A DNA stretch of 64,000 bases from Paraburkholderia acidicola (GCF_002362315.1 NZ_MTZV01000004.1:1612001-1676000); one strand, 5' to 3'; positions 44,016 through 53,538 are shown, counted from the first letter of the stretch. The notes: generated from the letters alone by a model not told the origin. Numbers and translations: made by a program.

Positions 44016-45077
44016 CTAGAGTTCCTGCAGCGCCGCGGATGCCATCCGGCGCAGGTAGCGCTCCTCGTGCATCGCGATTGCCGCGTCGATCTGCCGCAGA
44101 TACGTGCGTTCGTCGAGCAGTGCGCGGCGTGCCAGGTCAGGCGTTGTCTCGACGAAGCGCACGCTGCCGTTCAACCTCACCTGCGCGAGCTTCCACAGAT
44201 CGGCGCGAATCACGGCGCCGATCCGCGGATAGCCGCCGGTGGTCTGCGCGTCGCTCATCAGGACGATCGGCTGGCCGTTCGGCGGCACCTGGATCGTGCC
44301 GGGCAATACGGCGTGCGACAGCAGATCGGCATGGCGAGTGCGCTTCAGTTCGCTGCCGGACAGCCGGTAGCCCATGCGGTTACTGTTCGGCGTCACGCGC
44401 CATTCATCTGACCAGACGGCCTGCTGGGCGTCTACGGTGAAACTGTCGTATTCGGGGCCGCGCAGCACACGGACCGATACCGCCGGTGCCTGTCCCGCCA
44501 GATGCCGGCCGCGTCGCACTGGTTCACCGGCGAGCGCGAACTTGCACCAGGCGGGCGCTTTCACGCCGAACCCCGGCGCGTCGGGCTCGAACCCGGAACC
44601 GCTGCGCGCGGGCGGCACACCGACCGGCAAGCGGTCGCCGTCGCGCAGCGCGCGACCGCCAAGGCCGCCGAATCCCGCCGCGAGATCGGTACTGCGCGAG
44701 CCGAGCATCGGCAGCACATCGACGCCGCCCGCAATCGATACATAACCGCGCATGCCATGCTTTGCCACTTGCAAACTGAGTGCCTGCCCGGCCTGGACCG
44801 GCAGGCTCCACCACGGATAAACCGGCTTGCCGTCGAGCGTCGCGCCGAAATCCGCCCCGGTGATCGCAATACGCGTCGCGCGCGCAAAACGCAGCACGAC
44901 GGGCCCGAGGGTGATTTCCAGGCTGGCCGCGTCCGGCCGGTTGCCGACCAGGCGATTGCCGACTTCAATTGAGAGACGGTCCTGCGCCCCTCCCATTGCA
45001 ATACCCAGATGCCGGTAGCCGTGGCGCCCGAGATCCTGAACCGTGGTGAGTACGCCCGCGCGGATCACATCGATCAT
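44016..45077 (-). CDS. pxpC: 5-oxoprolinase subunit C (KipA-like carboxyltransferase family)
   Basis: A 353-residue protein with the KipA/PxpC signatures MIDVIRAGVLTTVQDLGRHG, GYVSIAGGVDVLPMLGSRST and NRMGYRLSGSELKR, as in the C-terminal part of urea amidolyase-type proteins. It works with PxpA and PxpB. It overlaps pxpB by four bases. Confidence 0.95.
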   Translation of the reverse strand: MIDVIRAGVLTTVQDLGRHGYRHLGIAMGGAQDRLSIEVGNRLVGNRPDAASLEITLGPVVLRFARATRIAITGADFGATLDGKPVYPWWSLPVQAGQALSLQVAKHGMRGYVSIAGGVDVLPMLGSRSTDLAAGFGGLGGRALRDGDRLPVGVPPARSGSGFEPDAPGFGVKAPAWCKFALAGEPVRRGRHLAGQAPAVSVRVLRGPEYDSFTVDAQQAVWSDEWRVTPNSNRMGYRLSGSELKRTRHADLLSHAVLPGTIQVPPNGQPIVLMSDAQTTGGYPRIGAVIRADLWKLAQVRLNGSVRFVETTPDLARRALLDERTYLRQIDAAIAMHEERYLRRMASAALQEL

Positions 45078-45733
45078 TCGTGTATCCCCGCGATCGTGAA
45101 GCGCACCCGGTCGCCGGGCTGGAGCAGGGTGGGCGGCGTGCGTGCCGGATCGAAGAGCGGCACTTCGGTGCGCCCGATCAGCTGCCAGCCGCCCGGCGAC
45201 ACGGCCGGATAAAGCCCCGTCTGCGCCCCACCGATACCCACCGAGCCGGCCGGCACTTCAAGCCGCGGCTCGGCGCGCCGCGGCGTGTGCAGCGATTCGT
45301 GCAGGCCGCCCATATAGGCGAAGCCTGGCTGGAAGCCGAGGAAGAACACGATGTAGTCCCCGCTCGCGTGCCGTTGCACGACTTCTTCCACCGACAGGCC
45401 GGTATGACCGGCGACCACCGCCAGGTCGGGACCGAACTCGCCGCCGTACTGAACCGGGACTTCGACTTCGCGGTTCGTCGCGGGGGCGCTGTCGGCCGCG
45501 TCCCATGCCGACCGCAGCCGGTCGGCCAGGGCGTCGCTATCGGTTTCGAGCGGGTCGAAGACGATGGTCAGATTGTTCATGCCCGGCACCACTTCCAGCA
45601 CATGCGGCCAGTCGCGCGCGGCCTGGGCGGCCGCCCAGACGCGCCGCTGGCAATCGAGCGTGGCGGGCGCGGGCGCTTCGCAGACGAGAGCGGTGTCGCC
45701 GAACGGGAAAATGCGGGGTTGGCTCATGCGCAT
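45074..45733 (-). CDS. pxpB: 5-oxoprolinase subunit B (KipI-like)
   Basis: A 219-residue protein with VVPGMNNLTIVFDP, VQYGGEFGPDLAVVAGHTGL and FFLGFQPGFAYMGGLHESLH, the KipI/PxpB pattern. It is the first gene of the operon pxpB-pxpC-pxpA-DUF969-DUF979. ATG 45727 (MSQPRIFPFGD) is an equally possible start. The regulator gene is divergent. Confidence 0.95.
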   Translation of the reverse strand: MRMSQPRIFPFGDTALVCEAPAPATLDCQRRVWAAAQAARDWPHVLEVVPGMNNLTIVFDPLETDSDALADRLRSAWDAADSAPATNREVEVPVQYGGEFGPDLAVVAGHTGLSVEEVVQRHASGDYIVFFLGFQPGFAYMGGLHESLHTPRRAEPRLEVPAGSVGIGGAQTGLYPAVSPGGWQLIGRTEVPLFDPARTPPTLLQPGDRVRFTIAGIHE

Positions 45734-45806
45734 TCAGGGTGGTGTCGGATGCTGGATTGCCTGCCATCATCCGACGGCAGCCGGTATTCGTGTTGCATAG
45801 CGTACA

Positions 45807-45838
45807 TTATCAATAAATTATCTACGATTTATCAATAA
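45807..45838. promoter_or_regulatory. Direct repeats TTATCAATAA between pxpB and marR
   Basis: TTATCAATAA occurs at 45807-45816 and again at 45829-45838, spaced 22 bp start to start, in the only AT-rich part of the 186-base divergent gap. These are likely binding sites for the adjacent MarR-type regulator or promoter elements. Confidence 0.5.
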
Positions 45839-45919
45839 GCGTTTTCGCCAGGCTCACATCGACCGGCAGTCGTCGTACACTCCGGACACTCCCCTTTATG
45901 CGTATTGAAAGCGACTGTC

Positions 45920-46432
45920 ATGGCGCGACAACCGACCAACATCGTCTCCTCGGAACACCTCGTGTCCGAAACGAGCGCAGAACTCTCCGAGCTGGAATAC
46001 GGGCTCATCATGGCGAGCAACGCGTTCAACCGCTGGATGGTGCGCTGCATGTCGGCGGCGGGAGAGAAGGACATGACCGCCATCGAGGTCTCGCTGCTGC
46101 ATCACGTGAGCCATCGCGAGCGTCGCAAGAAGCTGGCCGATATCTGCTTCGTGCTGAACATCGAGGACACCCACGTGGCGACTTACGCGCTCAAGAAGCT
46201 GGTCGCGAGAGGCTATGTGGAAAGCGAAAAGATCGGCAAGGAAGTGTTCTTTTCAGCGACGGAGACAGGGCGCGACCTGTGCGCGAAATATCGCGAGGTG
46301 CGCGAAAGCTGTCTGATCGCGACGCTCAAGGAAAGCGGTTTGACCAATGAGCAGATTGGCGAGGCCGCACAGTTGATGCGCAACGCGTCCGGTCTGTATG
46401 ACACCGCTGCGCGGGCTGCTGCTTCGCTCTAG
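45920..46432 (+). CDS. MarR-type winged-helix regulator
   Basis: A 170-residue protein with a winged-helix core: MTAIEVSLLHHVSHRERRKK, ADICFVLNIEDTHVATYALK, KKLVARGYVESEKIGKEVFF. The helix before it (LEYGLIMASNAFNRWMVRCM) and the C-terminal helices fit a MarR-like dimer. Being divergent from pxpBCA, it is a good candidate regulator of 5-oxoproline use. A TTG five codons upstream is an alternative start. Confidence 0.82.
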   Translation: MARQPTNIVSSEHLVSETSAELSELEYGLIMASNAFNRWMVRCMSAAGEKDMTAIEVSLLHHVSHRERRKKLADICFVLNIEDTHVATYALKKLVARGYVESEKIGKEVFFSATETGRDLCAKYREVRESCLIATLKESGLTNEQIGEAAQLMRNASGLYDTAARAAASL

Positions 46433-46532
46433 GTGTCTGATCTGGGGCTAGTCTGGCGGGCGGCGGGGGTTCTTCATCGGCTTGCCGTGCGCGGCTTCAC
46501 CACACGCAGCGCAATCACCACACTCATCGCAT

Positions 46533-47132
46533 TTAACCGGCGTCGGTGGGATAGACGCCTGCGTCGGTGACGATCGCATCGAGCGGAATGTCGTGCGCTT
46601 CGTGTTGTAGCGTGTCGGTGCGGCACGCTTCGTACGCGATACCGATCGTCACGGGCTTGTGCGCACCGGGCCACGCGGCAAGCGTGCGGTCGTAGTAGCC
46701 GCCACCGTAGCCGAGCCGATAGCCGTGCGCATCGAAACCGACGCAGGGCACGAACAGCAGGTCGGGCAGCACGACACGCGCCGAGGCAGGTTCGGGGATG
46801 CGATGGTGACCGGTCCGCATCGGTGTGTCGGGCGCCCAAGCGTGGAATTCGAGCGGCGTGCCGCGTTCGGCGACGACTGGCAGACTTGCCACGCGCGTGT
46901 CATCGGCGGCGAGCCAGATTGCGATCGCGCTGCGCGCGTCGAACTCGCCCTCGAGTGGCCAGTAAAAACCAATGCACACCGGCTCGTAACGCTTCAACGC
47001 ATCGAGCACCCGACGGCTCAACGCACGGTTATGCGCCGGCTCGCGAGCCGCTTCGCGACGCGCTTCGAGCAGCGCTTGACGCAACGCGCTTTTCGAATTT
47101 GCCGTGGGGTTGCATGCTATGCTTGGCTTCAC
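46533..47132 (-). CDS. 5-formyltetrahydrofolate cyclo-ligase
   Basis: A 199-residue enzyme that converts 5-formyl-THF to 5,10-methenyl-THF with ATP. Motifs are SALRQALLEARREAAREPAH, FYWPLEGEFDARSAI, VPCVGFDAHGYRLGYGGGYY. The GTG at 47132 was chosen because GGAGCACGAA lies just before it; an in-frame TTG at 47150 is less likely. It is divergent from the lytic transglycosylase gene by 20 bases. 6S RNA often lies next to this gene in other bacteria but is not visible here. Confidence 0.93.
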   Translation of the reverse strand: MKPSIACNPTANSKSALRQALLEARREAAREPAHNRALSRRVLDALKRYEPVCIGFYWPLEGEFDARSAIAIWLAADDTRVASLPVVAERGTPLEFHAWAPDTPMRTGHHRIPEPASARVVLPDLLFVPCVGFDAHGYRLGYGGGYYDRTLAAWPGAHKPVTIGIAYEACRTDTLQHEAHDIPLDAIVTDAGVYPTDAG

Positions 47133-47152
47133 TTCGTGCTCCAGAAACAACG

Positions 47153-49120
47153 ATGTCCAAAAGCTTCCATCGAGTATATCGCGCGGCCAGTGTGATGCTT
47201 GCCGCAGCGGCGCTTGTCGCGTGCAGCACGGCCTCTGCGGTCAAACCCGTTCCGCTTTCCCAACTCACCAACGACGACCAGATTTTCGTTCAGCTTCGCG
47301 AAGCCGCACGCAATAACGACCCGGCGCGTGCTGCGCAACTGGCGGCGATGATTCCGGATTATCCGGCGCCGTCGTATCTCGAGTACTTCCAGATCAAGCC
47401 GCAGTTGTTCGACAGCCAGGGGCACGCCATCGTCGATGCGCCCGATGCACCGGTGCTGACGTTCCTGCAAAAGTACGATGGCCAGGCGATCGCCGACCGG
47501 CTGCGCAACGACTATCTCGTCGTGCTCGGTGCACGACATGACTGGCGCAACTTCGACCAGCAGTACGCGCGCTTCGTGCTGAACGACGATACGCAGGTGA
47601 AGTGCTATGCACTCGAATCGCGTGCGTCGCGCGGCGAGAACATCGCCGATGCAGCGCGCGCATTGCTCGTCGAGCCGCGCAATTATGGCGACGGCTGCGT
47701 CGACCTGATCACCGCGCTGTCGATCAACCAGCAGTTCAGCAGCGACGATGTGTGGCAGCAGATCCGCCTCGCGTACGAACAGAATCAGACTACGACCGGC
47801 AGCAAGCTGCTCGATGCACTCGGCAACCAGCGCCCCGATCCAGTGCTGTTCAATCAGGCAGCGAGTACGCCGCCGCTGCTGCTCGCACGCGGCGTCGGCC
47901 CCGATTCGCAGTCACATCAACTGGCGTTGCTCGCGATCACGCGGATGGCGCGCAACGATCCGGCCACGGCGGCGGCGACTTTCGCATCGGTGGCGCCTTC
48001 GCTGAGTACGCCGGAGCGCGCGATCGGCTGGGGCACGATCGGTTATCAGGCGGCGGCGAAGCAGATGCCGGGCGCAGTCGACTGGTACCGGCTGTCGGCG
48101 AACGCACCGCTGTCCAACCCCGCCTATGAATGGCGCACGCGCACTGCGCTGCTGGCTGGCGACTGGACGATGGTGCGCTGGTCGATCGAGCAGATGCCGG
48201 CGTCGCTGCGCAGCCAGCCGGCGTGGGTTTACTGGCACGGTCGCGCGCTGAAGCAGGCCGGCGACACGGTGCAAGCCAACCAGGACTTCGAGCAGATTTC
48301 GCAGGGCTTCAACTTCTACGGCCAGCTTGCTTCTGAAGAACTCGGCCAGAAAATCACGGTTCCGCCCAAGACGACAGTCACGGATGCCGAAGTGCAACAA
48401 GCCGCGAGCACACCGGGTCTCGATCTCGCGCAGCGCTTCTATAACCTGAATCTGCGGCTTGAAGGCAATCGCGAGTGGAACTGGCCGCTGCGCACCATGA
48501 CCGACCGGCAACTGATCGCCGTCGCCGAGTACGCGCGCCGTATCGAGCTGTACGACCGCGCGGTGAACACGGCCGATCGCACGAAGACCGACCACGATTT
48601 CTCGCTGCGTTATCTGTCGCCGTTTCGCGATATCGTCGAGCGCGACTCGCAGTCGACCGGTCTCGACGTCGAATGGGCGTACGGGCTGATTCGTCAGGAA
48701 TCGCGCTTCATCATGAATGCGCGTTCCGAAGTGGGCGCAAGCGGGCTGATGCAACTGATGCCGGCCACCGCGCAACTGGTCGCGAAGAAGATCGGTCTCG
48801 GCACGATTTCGCGCGCGCAGATGAACGACATCAACACCAACATCCTGCTCGGCACCAACTACCTGTCCATGATCTACAATCAGTTCGACGGGTCCGACGT
48901 GCTGGCCACAGCGGGTTACAACGCAGGTCCCGGCCGTCCGCGCAACTGGCGGCAGTCGTTGCAACGCCCGGTGGAAGGCGCGATTTTCGCGGAAGCGATC
49001 CCGTTCCAGGAAACCCGCGACTACGTGAAGAACGTCCTCTCCAACACCGTCTACTACGCGGCATTGTTCGAAGGCCGGCCGCAATCGCTGAAGGCGCGCC
49101 TAGGCTACATCGCACCTTAA
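47153..49120 (+). CDS. slt: Soluble-lytic-transglycosylase (Slt70-like)
   Basis: A 655-residue murein lytic transglycosylase. The N-terminal signal peptide ends in a lipobox-like LVACS, so the protein may be a lipoprotein. A long helical-repeat U-domain follows, then the SLT catalytic domain with Glu in AYGLIRQESRFIMNARSEVG, SGLMQLMPATAQLVAKKIG and AGYNAGPGRPRNWRQ. It cleaves peptidoglycan glycan strands, releasing anhydromuropeptides. Confidence 0.95.
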   Translation: MSKSFHRVYRAASVMLAAAALVACSTASAVKPVPLSQLTNDDQIFVQLREAARNNDPARAAQLAAMIPDYPAPSYLEYFQIKPQLFDSQGHAIVDAPDAPVLTFLQKYDGQAIADRLRNDYLVVLGARHDWRNFDQQYARFVLNDDTQVKCYALESRASRGENIADAARALLVEPRNYGDGCVDLITALSINQQFSSDDVWQQIRLAYEQNQTTTGSKLLDALGNQRPDPVLFNQAASTPPLLLARGVGPDSQSHQLALLAITRMARNDPATAAATFASVAPSLSTPERAIGWGTIGYQAAAKQMPGAVDWYRLSANAPLSNPAYEWRTRTALLAGDWTMVRWSIEQMPASLRSQPAWVYWHGRALKQAGDTVQANQDFEQISQGFNFYGQLASEELGQKITVPPKTTVTDAEVQQAASTPGLDLAQRFYNLNLRLEGNREWNWPLRTMTDRQLIAVAEYARRIELYDRAVNTADRTKTDHDFSLRYLSPFRDIVERDSQSTGLDVEWAYGLIRQESRFIMNARSEVGASGLMQLMPATAQLVAKKIGLGTISRAQMNDINTNILLGTNYLSMIYNQFDGSDVLATAGYNAGPGRPRNWRQSLQRPVEGAIFAEAIPFQETRDYVKNVLSNTVYYAALFEGRPQSLKARLGYIAP

Positions 49121-49205
49121 GCGTCGAGGCTGCACCGCCGCCGTGCCACGGCGCGGCGGCATGCGGTGCCGGCCGTTGCCGCGGCTTCCAGTCAGGGAGT
49201 CGAGA

Positions 49206-50159
49206 ATGCGACATCAAGCCATTGCGGTTATCGGCGGCTCGGGGTTGATCGGCAGCCATCTCGTCAGCGCGCTCGTCGAGATCGGCAAGGACGTGCGCAT
49301 CGCGACGCGTCGCCGCTACAACGCACGCCATCTCACGCTGCTACCCATCGACGTGATCGAAGCCGATGTCTACGACCCGGTGCAACTGGCCAGTTTCGTC
49401 GAGAACGCCGATGCCGTGATCAACCTGGTCGGCACATTGCACGGCGGACGCGGCGACCCATACGGCCCCGAGTTTGCACGCGTGCACGTCGAACTGCCCA
49501 CGAAGATCGCCGCCGCCTGCGAAGGCAAGGGCGTCCACCGGTTGATCCATTTCAGCGCGCTCGGTGCTGCGTCGAATGGGCCGAGCATGTATCTGCGCTC
49601 GAAAGGTGACGGCGAAAAGGCGGTGTTTGCGTCTTCGCTGGCTACTACAGTGTTCAGACCATCCGTCGTGTTCGGCCCCGAAGACGAACTGCTCAACAAG
49701 TTCGCGTTCCTGCAACGCGTCTTTCCACTGATCCCGCTCGCCATGCCCGATGCGAAGTTTCAGCCGGTGTTTGTCGGCGATGTCGCGAAGGCGATCGTCA
49801 ACGTGCTCGATCTCGATGCCGCGAGCGGCCGTACTTACGAGCTCGGTGGTCCGAGCGTTTATACGCTCGAACAGCTCGTGCGCTATTGCGGCGACGTGAT
49901 CGGCCGGCACGCGCGCATCGTGCGGCTGCCCGAACCGCTTGCGCGGTTGCAGGCGATGACGTTCGAAATGGCGCCCGGCGTACCGGTCATTTCACGCGAC
50001 AATCTCGACTCGATGAGCGTCGATAACGTGCTGAGCGCACCGCTCGCGCCCGAACTCGGTATCGAACCCGCGAGCATCGAGACGATTGCGCCCGTGTACC
50101 TGACCGGCGCATCGCCGCGTTCGCGCTTTAACGCGTTCCGCGCCAATGCAAGGCGCTAA
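49206..50159 (+). CDS. NDUFA9-like NAD(P)-binding protein
   Basis: A 317-residue extended-SDR protein with the Rossmann loop IAVIGGSGLIGSHLVSALVE, then VINLVGTLHGG, FSALGAASNGPSMYLRSKGD and VFRPSVVFGPEDELLNKFA. This is the complex I NDUFA9-subunit family. Bacterial members are thought to act as NAD(P)H-dependent reductases or assembly factors; the exact role is unknown. It is in the slt-GST-cca run. Confidence 0.88.
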   Translation: MRHQAIAVIGGSGLIGSHLVSALVEIGKDVRIATRRRYNARHLTLLPIDVIEADVYDPVQLASFVENADAVINLVGTLHGGRGDPYGPEFARVHVELPTKIAAACEGKGVHRLIHFSALGAASNGPSMYLRSKGDGEKAVFASSLATTVFRPSVVFGPEDELLNKFAFLQRVFPLIPLAMPDAKFQPVFVGDVAKAIVNVLDLDAASGRTYELGGPSVYTLEQLVRYCGDVIGRHARIVRLPEPLARLQAMTFEMAPGVPVISRDNLDSMSVDNVLSAPLAPELGIEPASIETIAPVYLTGASPRSRFNAFRANARR

Positions 50160-50188
50160 CTTTTTCTTTCACTACCTGTGTGTGCCGC

Positions 50189-50836
50189 ATGAAACTGGTT
50201 ATCGGTGACAAGAACTATTCGTCGTGGTCGATGCGTCCGTGGGTGCTGCTGAAGCACTTCGGTATTCCATTCGAGGAGGTGCTGATCGAATTGCGTGAAC
50301 CCGGCACGAAGGCTGCGATCCTCGCGCATTCGCCGTCGGGCAAGCTGCCATGCCTGATCACCGACGAGGGCTCTGGCGTATGGGATACGTTGGCCATCGC
50401 CGAGACGCTCGCCGAACGCTTTCCGCAGCACGCATTGTGGCCGCGCGCAGAGACGGCACGTGCCCACGCCCGCAGCGTTAGCGCGGAGATGCACTCGGGC
50501 TTCGCCGAGTTGCGCCAGAACATGTCGATGAACATCCGCGCGTCGTTTCCGGGCAAAGGTGCGACACCCGGCGCACTGGCCGACATCGCGCGCATCGAAG
50601 CGCTGTGGCGCGACTGTCTCGATACGTACGGCGGTCCGTTCCTGTTCGGCGAGTTCAGTATTGCCGATGCGATGTACGCGCCCGTGGTGATGCGCTTCAA
50701 TACGTTCCAGCCCGCGCTGTCCGAAGTCGCGAGCGCGTACGTACGCCGCGTCACGGCGCTGCCCGCCGTGCACGCGTGGATCGAAGCCGCGTTGCGCGAA
50801 ACGCACCGCATCCCTAGCGAAGACATCTGCGAATGA
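50189..50836 (+). CDS. Glutathione S-transferase family protein
   Basis: A 215-residue GST. The N-terminal thioredoxin-like part starts MKLVIGDKNYSSWSMRPWVL, with the Ser/Trp-rich YSSWS motif of the YfcF/zeta-like group, followed by SGKLPCLITDEGSGVWDTLA. The C-terminal helical part has FLFGEFSIADAMYAPVVMRF. It probably conjugates or reduces small molecules with glutathione. The stop overlaps the cca start (ATGA). Confidence 0.9.
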   Translation: MKLVIGDKNYSSWSMRPWVLLKHFGIPFEEVLIELREPGTKAAILAHSPSGKLPCLITDEGSGVWDTLAIAETLAERFPQHALWPRAETARAHARSVSAEMHSGFAELRQNMSMNIRASFPGKGATPGALADIARIEALWRDCLDTYGGPFLFGEFSIADAMYAPVVMRFNTFQPALSEVASAYVRRVTALPAVHAWIEAALRETHRIPSEDICE

Positions 50837-52068
50837 ATATCTATGTCGTCGGCGGGGCGATCCGCGATGCGCTGCTCGGCGTGCCCGTGCAGGATCGCGA
50901 CTACGTGGTGGTCGGTGCGACACCGGAGCAGATGGTCGCGCAGGGCTACCGGCCGGTCGGCAAGGACTTCCCCGTGTTCCTGCATCCGCATACGCATGAG
51001 GAGTACGCGCTCGCGCGCACCGAGCGCAAGACGGCGGCCGGTTATCACGGGTTCCAGTTTTTCTACGCGCCGGACGTGACGCTCGAAGAAGACCTCGCGC
51101 GCCGCGATCTGACGATCAACGCGATGGCGCGAGAAGTGCGGCCCGACGGCGAACTGGTCGGTCCCGTGATCGATCCGTTCGATGGTCAGGCGGATCTGCG
51201 CGCGCGCGTGTTCCGGCATGTCAGCGATGCGTTTCTCGAAGACCCGGTGCGGATTCTGCGCATCGGGCGCTTTGCTGCGCGCTTTACCGATTTCACCGTC
51301 GCTCCCGAAACGATGGCGCTGATGTACGGCATGGTCACCGCTGGCGAAGTCGATGCACTGGTGCCGGAGCGCGTCTGGCAGGAAGTGTCGCGCGGGTTGA
51401 TGGAAAAGCAGCCGTCGCGGATGTTCGACGTGTTGCGCGCGTGTGGTGCGCTCGCGCGGATTCTGCCGGAAGTCGATGCGTTGTTCGGTGTGCCGCAGCC
51501 CGCCGCGCACCATCCGGAGATCGACAGCGGCGTGCACGTCATGATGGTGGTCGATCACGCGGCGGCGCAGGGTTATGCGCTCAGCGTGCGCTTCGCGGCG
51601 CTTACTCACGATCTCGGCAAGGCAACCACGCCGGCCGACGTGTTGCCGCGGCACATCGGCCATGAAGGGCGCAGCGTCGATCTACTCAAGCTGCTGTGCG
51701 AGCGGCTGCGCGTGCCTAACGAGTGCCGCGATCTGGCTGTGCTGGTCGCGCGCGAGCACGGCAATATTCATCGCGTGATGGAGCTGGGTGCCGCGGCGCT
51801 GGTGCGGCTGTTCGAGCGTAGCGATGCGCTGCGCAAGCCTGGCCGTTTCGCCGAAGCGCTGCAGGCCTGCGAGGCTGACGCGCGCGGGCGGCTCGGCTTC
51901 GAGGCGCGCGAGTATCCGCAGGCCGAGCGGTTGCGGGTCGCGCTCGTGGCAGCGCGCGCGGTCGATGCCGGCGCGGTCGCCAAAGCTCATGAGGACAAGC
52001 CGGCGCAGATCAAGGATGCCGTGCATCGCGAGCGGGTGCGGGCGGTTGAGGCGGCGTTGAAAGCCTGA
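50833..52068 (+). CDS. cca: CCA tRNA nucleotidyltransferase, multifunctional
   Basis: A 411-residue enzyme that adds or repairs the 3' CCA of tRNA. Signatures are VVGGAIRDALLGVPVQDRDY, the metal-binding pair within it, EDLARRDLTINAMAREV and an HD phosphohydrolase domain with HHPEIDSGVHVMMVVDHAAA and FAALTHDLGKATTP. The HD domain marks the multifunctional proteobacterial form. Confidence 0.96.
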   Translation: MNIYVVGGAIRDALLGVPVQDRDYVVVGATPEQMVAQGYRPVGKDFPVFLHPHTHEEYALARTERKTAAGYHGFQFFYAPDVTLEEDLARRDLTINAMAREVRPDGELVGPVIDPFDGQADLRARVFRHVSDAFLEDPVRILRIGRFAARFTDFTVAPETMALMYGMVTAGEVDALVPERVWQEVSRGLMEKQPSRMFDVLRACGALARILPEVDALFGVPQPAAHHPEIDSGVHVMMVVDHAAAQGYALSVRFAALTHDLGKATTPADVLPRHIGHEGRSVDLLKLLCERLRVPNECRDLAVLVAREHGNIHRVMELGAAALVRLFERSDALRKPGRFAEALQACEADARGRLGFEAREYPQAERLRVALVAARAVDAGAVAKAHEDKPAQIKDAVHRERVRAVEAALKA

Positions 52069-52096
52069 ACGTAGACGTTGACGCAGGCAACGACGT

Positions 52097-52291
52097 TCAA
52101 AACACCCGTGCGAGCAGCGATAACACCATCGTCAGCACCAGCGTCGACATGAACGGAAACGGGTACTCGCGTCCGAGCAGTCGCAGCGTGACATCGCCAG
52201 GCATACGGCCGATGCCGATCTTGCGCAGCCACGGCCATGAGCCCGACAGGATCGCGACAGCGATGAAGGTAGTCAGCAGCCAGCGGATCAT
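52097..52291 (-). CDS. DUF2905 small membrane protein
   Basis: A 64-residue protein with two hydrophobic segments (MIRWLLTTFIAVAILSGSW and FMSTLVLTMVLSLLARVF) and the DUF2905 core RKIGIGRMPGDVTLRLLGRE. Function is unknown. It is 22 bases downstream of the MidA-like gene and likely co-transcribed. The ATG at 52291 avoids an N-terminal extension inside the next gene. Confidence 0.85.
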   Translation of the reverse strand: MIRWLLTTFIAVAILSGSWPWLRKIGIGRMPGDVTLRLLGREYPFPFMSTLVLTMVLSLLARVF

Positions 52292-52313
52292 GGTCGGTAC
52301 CTGAGGAAGCGCG

Positions 52314-53525
52314 TCACAGCGTATGCGTCCGGTCGCCGCTCGCGAACGCATCGAGCGTCCCGTCGATCCCGCGCGAAAACGCGATCACCTTGAACAGCTC
52401 GCCCATTTCCGCTTCGGACAGCAGTTTCTGCACGGCATTCGCAGCGGGCAGGAAGTGCCTGGTATCCGCTGGATCGATCGTGGCGAGTGCTTCCGTGATG
52501 CCCGCATTCAGCAGAAAGCGCGCCTGCGACGTGTAGCCGAGCAGATCCGCGCCCGTCTCGACACCGGCTTCCGCGATACCTGTGAATTCGACGTGCGTCG
52601 TGATGTCCTGCAGGCCTGGGTAGACAAACGGATCGTCGTGCGCGCGATGCCGGTAGTGGCACATCAGCGTGCCCTGCGTGCGTTGCGCGTGGTAGTACTC
52701 GTGACGCGGAAAACCGTAGTCGATAAAGAATGCCGCGCCGCGCGCGAGCATCGTGCAGACGGTGCGCGTGAAGCCGAGTGCGGCAACGTGCGTTTCGGTG
52801 ACGTAGTCGCTGTTGTTGTCGTGGGAATCGTCGAGTTCGCTCAGCAGCGCGGTGTCGGATGCGTCGCGTGCCGGATCCACCGGGCGGTCCGCGAAAGCGA
52901 ATGCACCGTCGTCCTGCAGCGAAACACCGCGCTGATGCCAGACACCGCCGAGCCGCGCAAAGAGCCGCACCGGCATTGCGTCGAGCACTTCGTTGCCGAT
53001 CACGACGCCTTCGAAGCTCGCAGGCAAGGCATCGAGCCAGCGCACGCGGTCGGCGAGATCCGGCACCTCGGCTTCGAGCGTCTCGCGTTGGCGCTCGCGC
53101 AGTTCGCCGGACAGGTCGACGATCGCATAGCTGTCGAACGGGACATCGGCGGAGGCGAGCGCGCGCAGCAGGCCTGCCGCGAGCTTGCCGGTGCCGGCGC
53201 CGAACTCCAGCAACTGACGTGTGCCGCTCTCGGTGAGCGCCTGCGCGACCGGCCGCGCCAACGTGGCGGCGAACAGTGGCGATAGTTCGGGGGCGGTGAT
53301 GAAGTCGCTGCCGTCCTCGGCGCGTCGGCCGAATTTGACGGCGCCGCCGCTGTAATAGCCGAGTCCGGGCGCGTACAGGGCGAGTTCCATGTAGCGGTCG
53401 AACGGTAGCCAGCCACCGGCCGCAGCGATTTCAGCGCGGATCTGCACGGCCAGCGTTTCGGACTGCGCGAGCGCGGTTGGGCTTGGAGCAGGTAAACTGT
53501 CGGGTTCGTGAGCTTTCGGATTCAT
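52314..53525 (-). CDS. MidA/NDUFAF7-family SAM-dependent methyltransferase
   Basis: A 403-residue protein with PFDRYMELALYAPGLGYYSG, FITAPELSPLFAATLARPVA, the SAM-binding LLEFGAGTGKLAAGLLRALA and GNEVLDAMPVRLFARLGG. This is the MidA/NDUFAF7 family, whose mitochondrial member methylates a complex I subunit. The ATG at 53525 (MNPKAHEPDSLP) fits the family; the gene is divergent from the FolM-like SDR, with only 13 bases between starts. Confidence 0.9.
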   Translation of the reverse strand: MNPKAHEPDSLPAPSPTALAQSETLAVQIRAEIAAAGGWLPFDRYMELALYAPGLGYYSGGAVKFGRRAEDGSDFITAPELSPLFAATLARPVAQALTESGTRQLLEFGAGTGKLAAGLLRALASADVPFDSYAIVDLSGELRERQRETLEAEVPDLADRVRWLDALPASFEGVVIGNEVLDAMPVRLFARLGGVWHQRGVSLQDDGAFAFADRPVDPARDASDTALLSELDDSHDNNSDYVTETHVAALGFTRTVCTMLARGAAFFIDYGFPRHEYYHAQRTQGTLMCHYRHRAHDDPFVYPGLQDITTHVEFTGIAEAGVETGADLLGYTSQARFLLNAGITEALATIDPADTRHFLPAANAVQKLLSEAEMGELFKVIAFSRGIDGTLDAFASGDRTHTL

Positions 53526-53538
53526 CCGCGTATTGTAA

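Noticed and set aside
46433..46532. 6S RNA next to the 5-formyl-THF cyclo-ligase gene
   Set aside because: The gap is about 100 bases and has no long central-bulge hairpin. The other side of the gene is only 20 bases.
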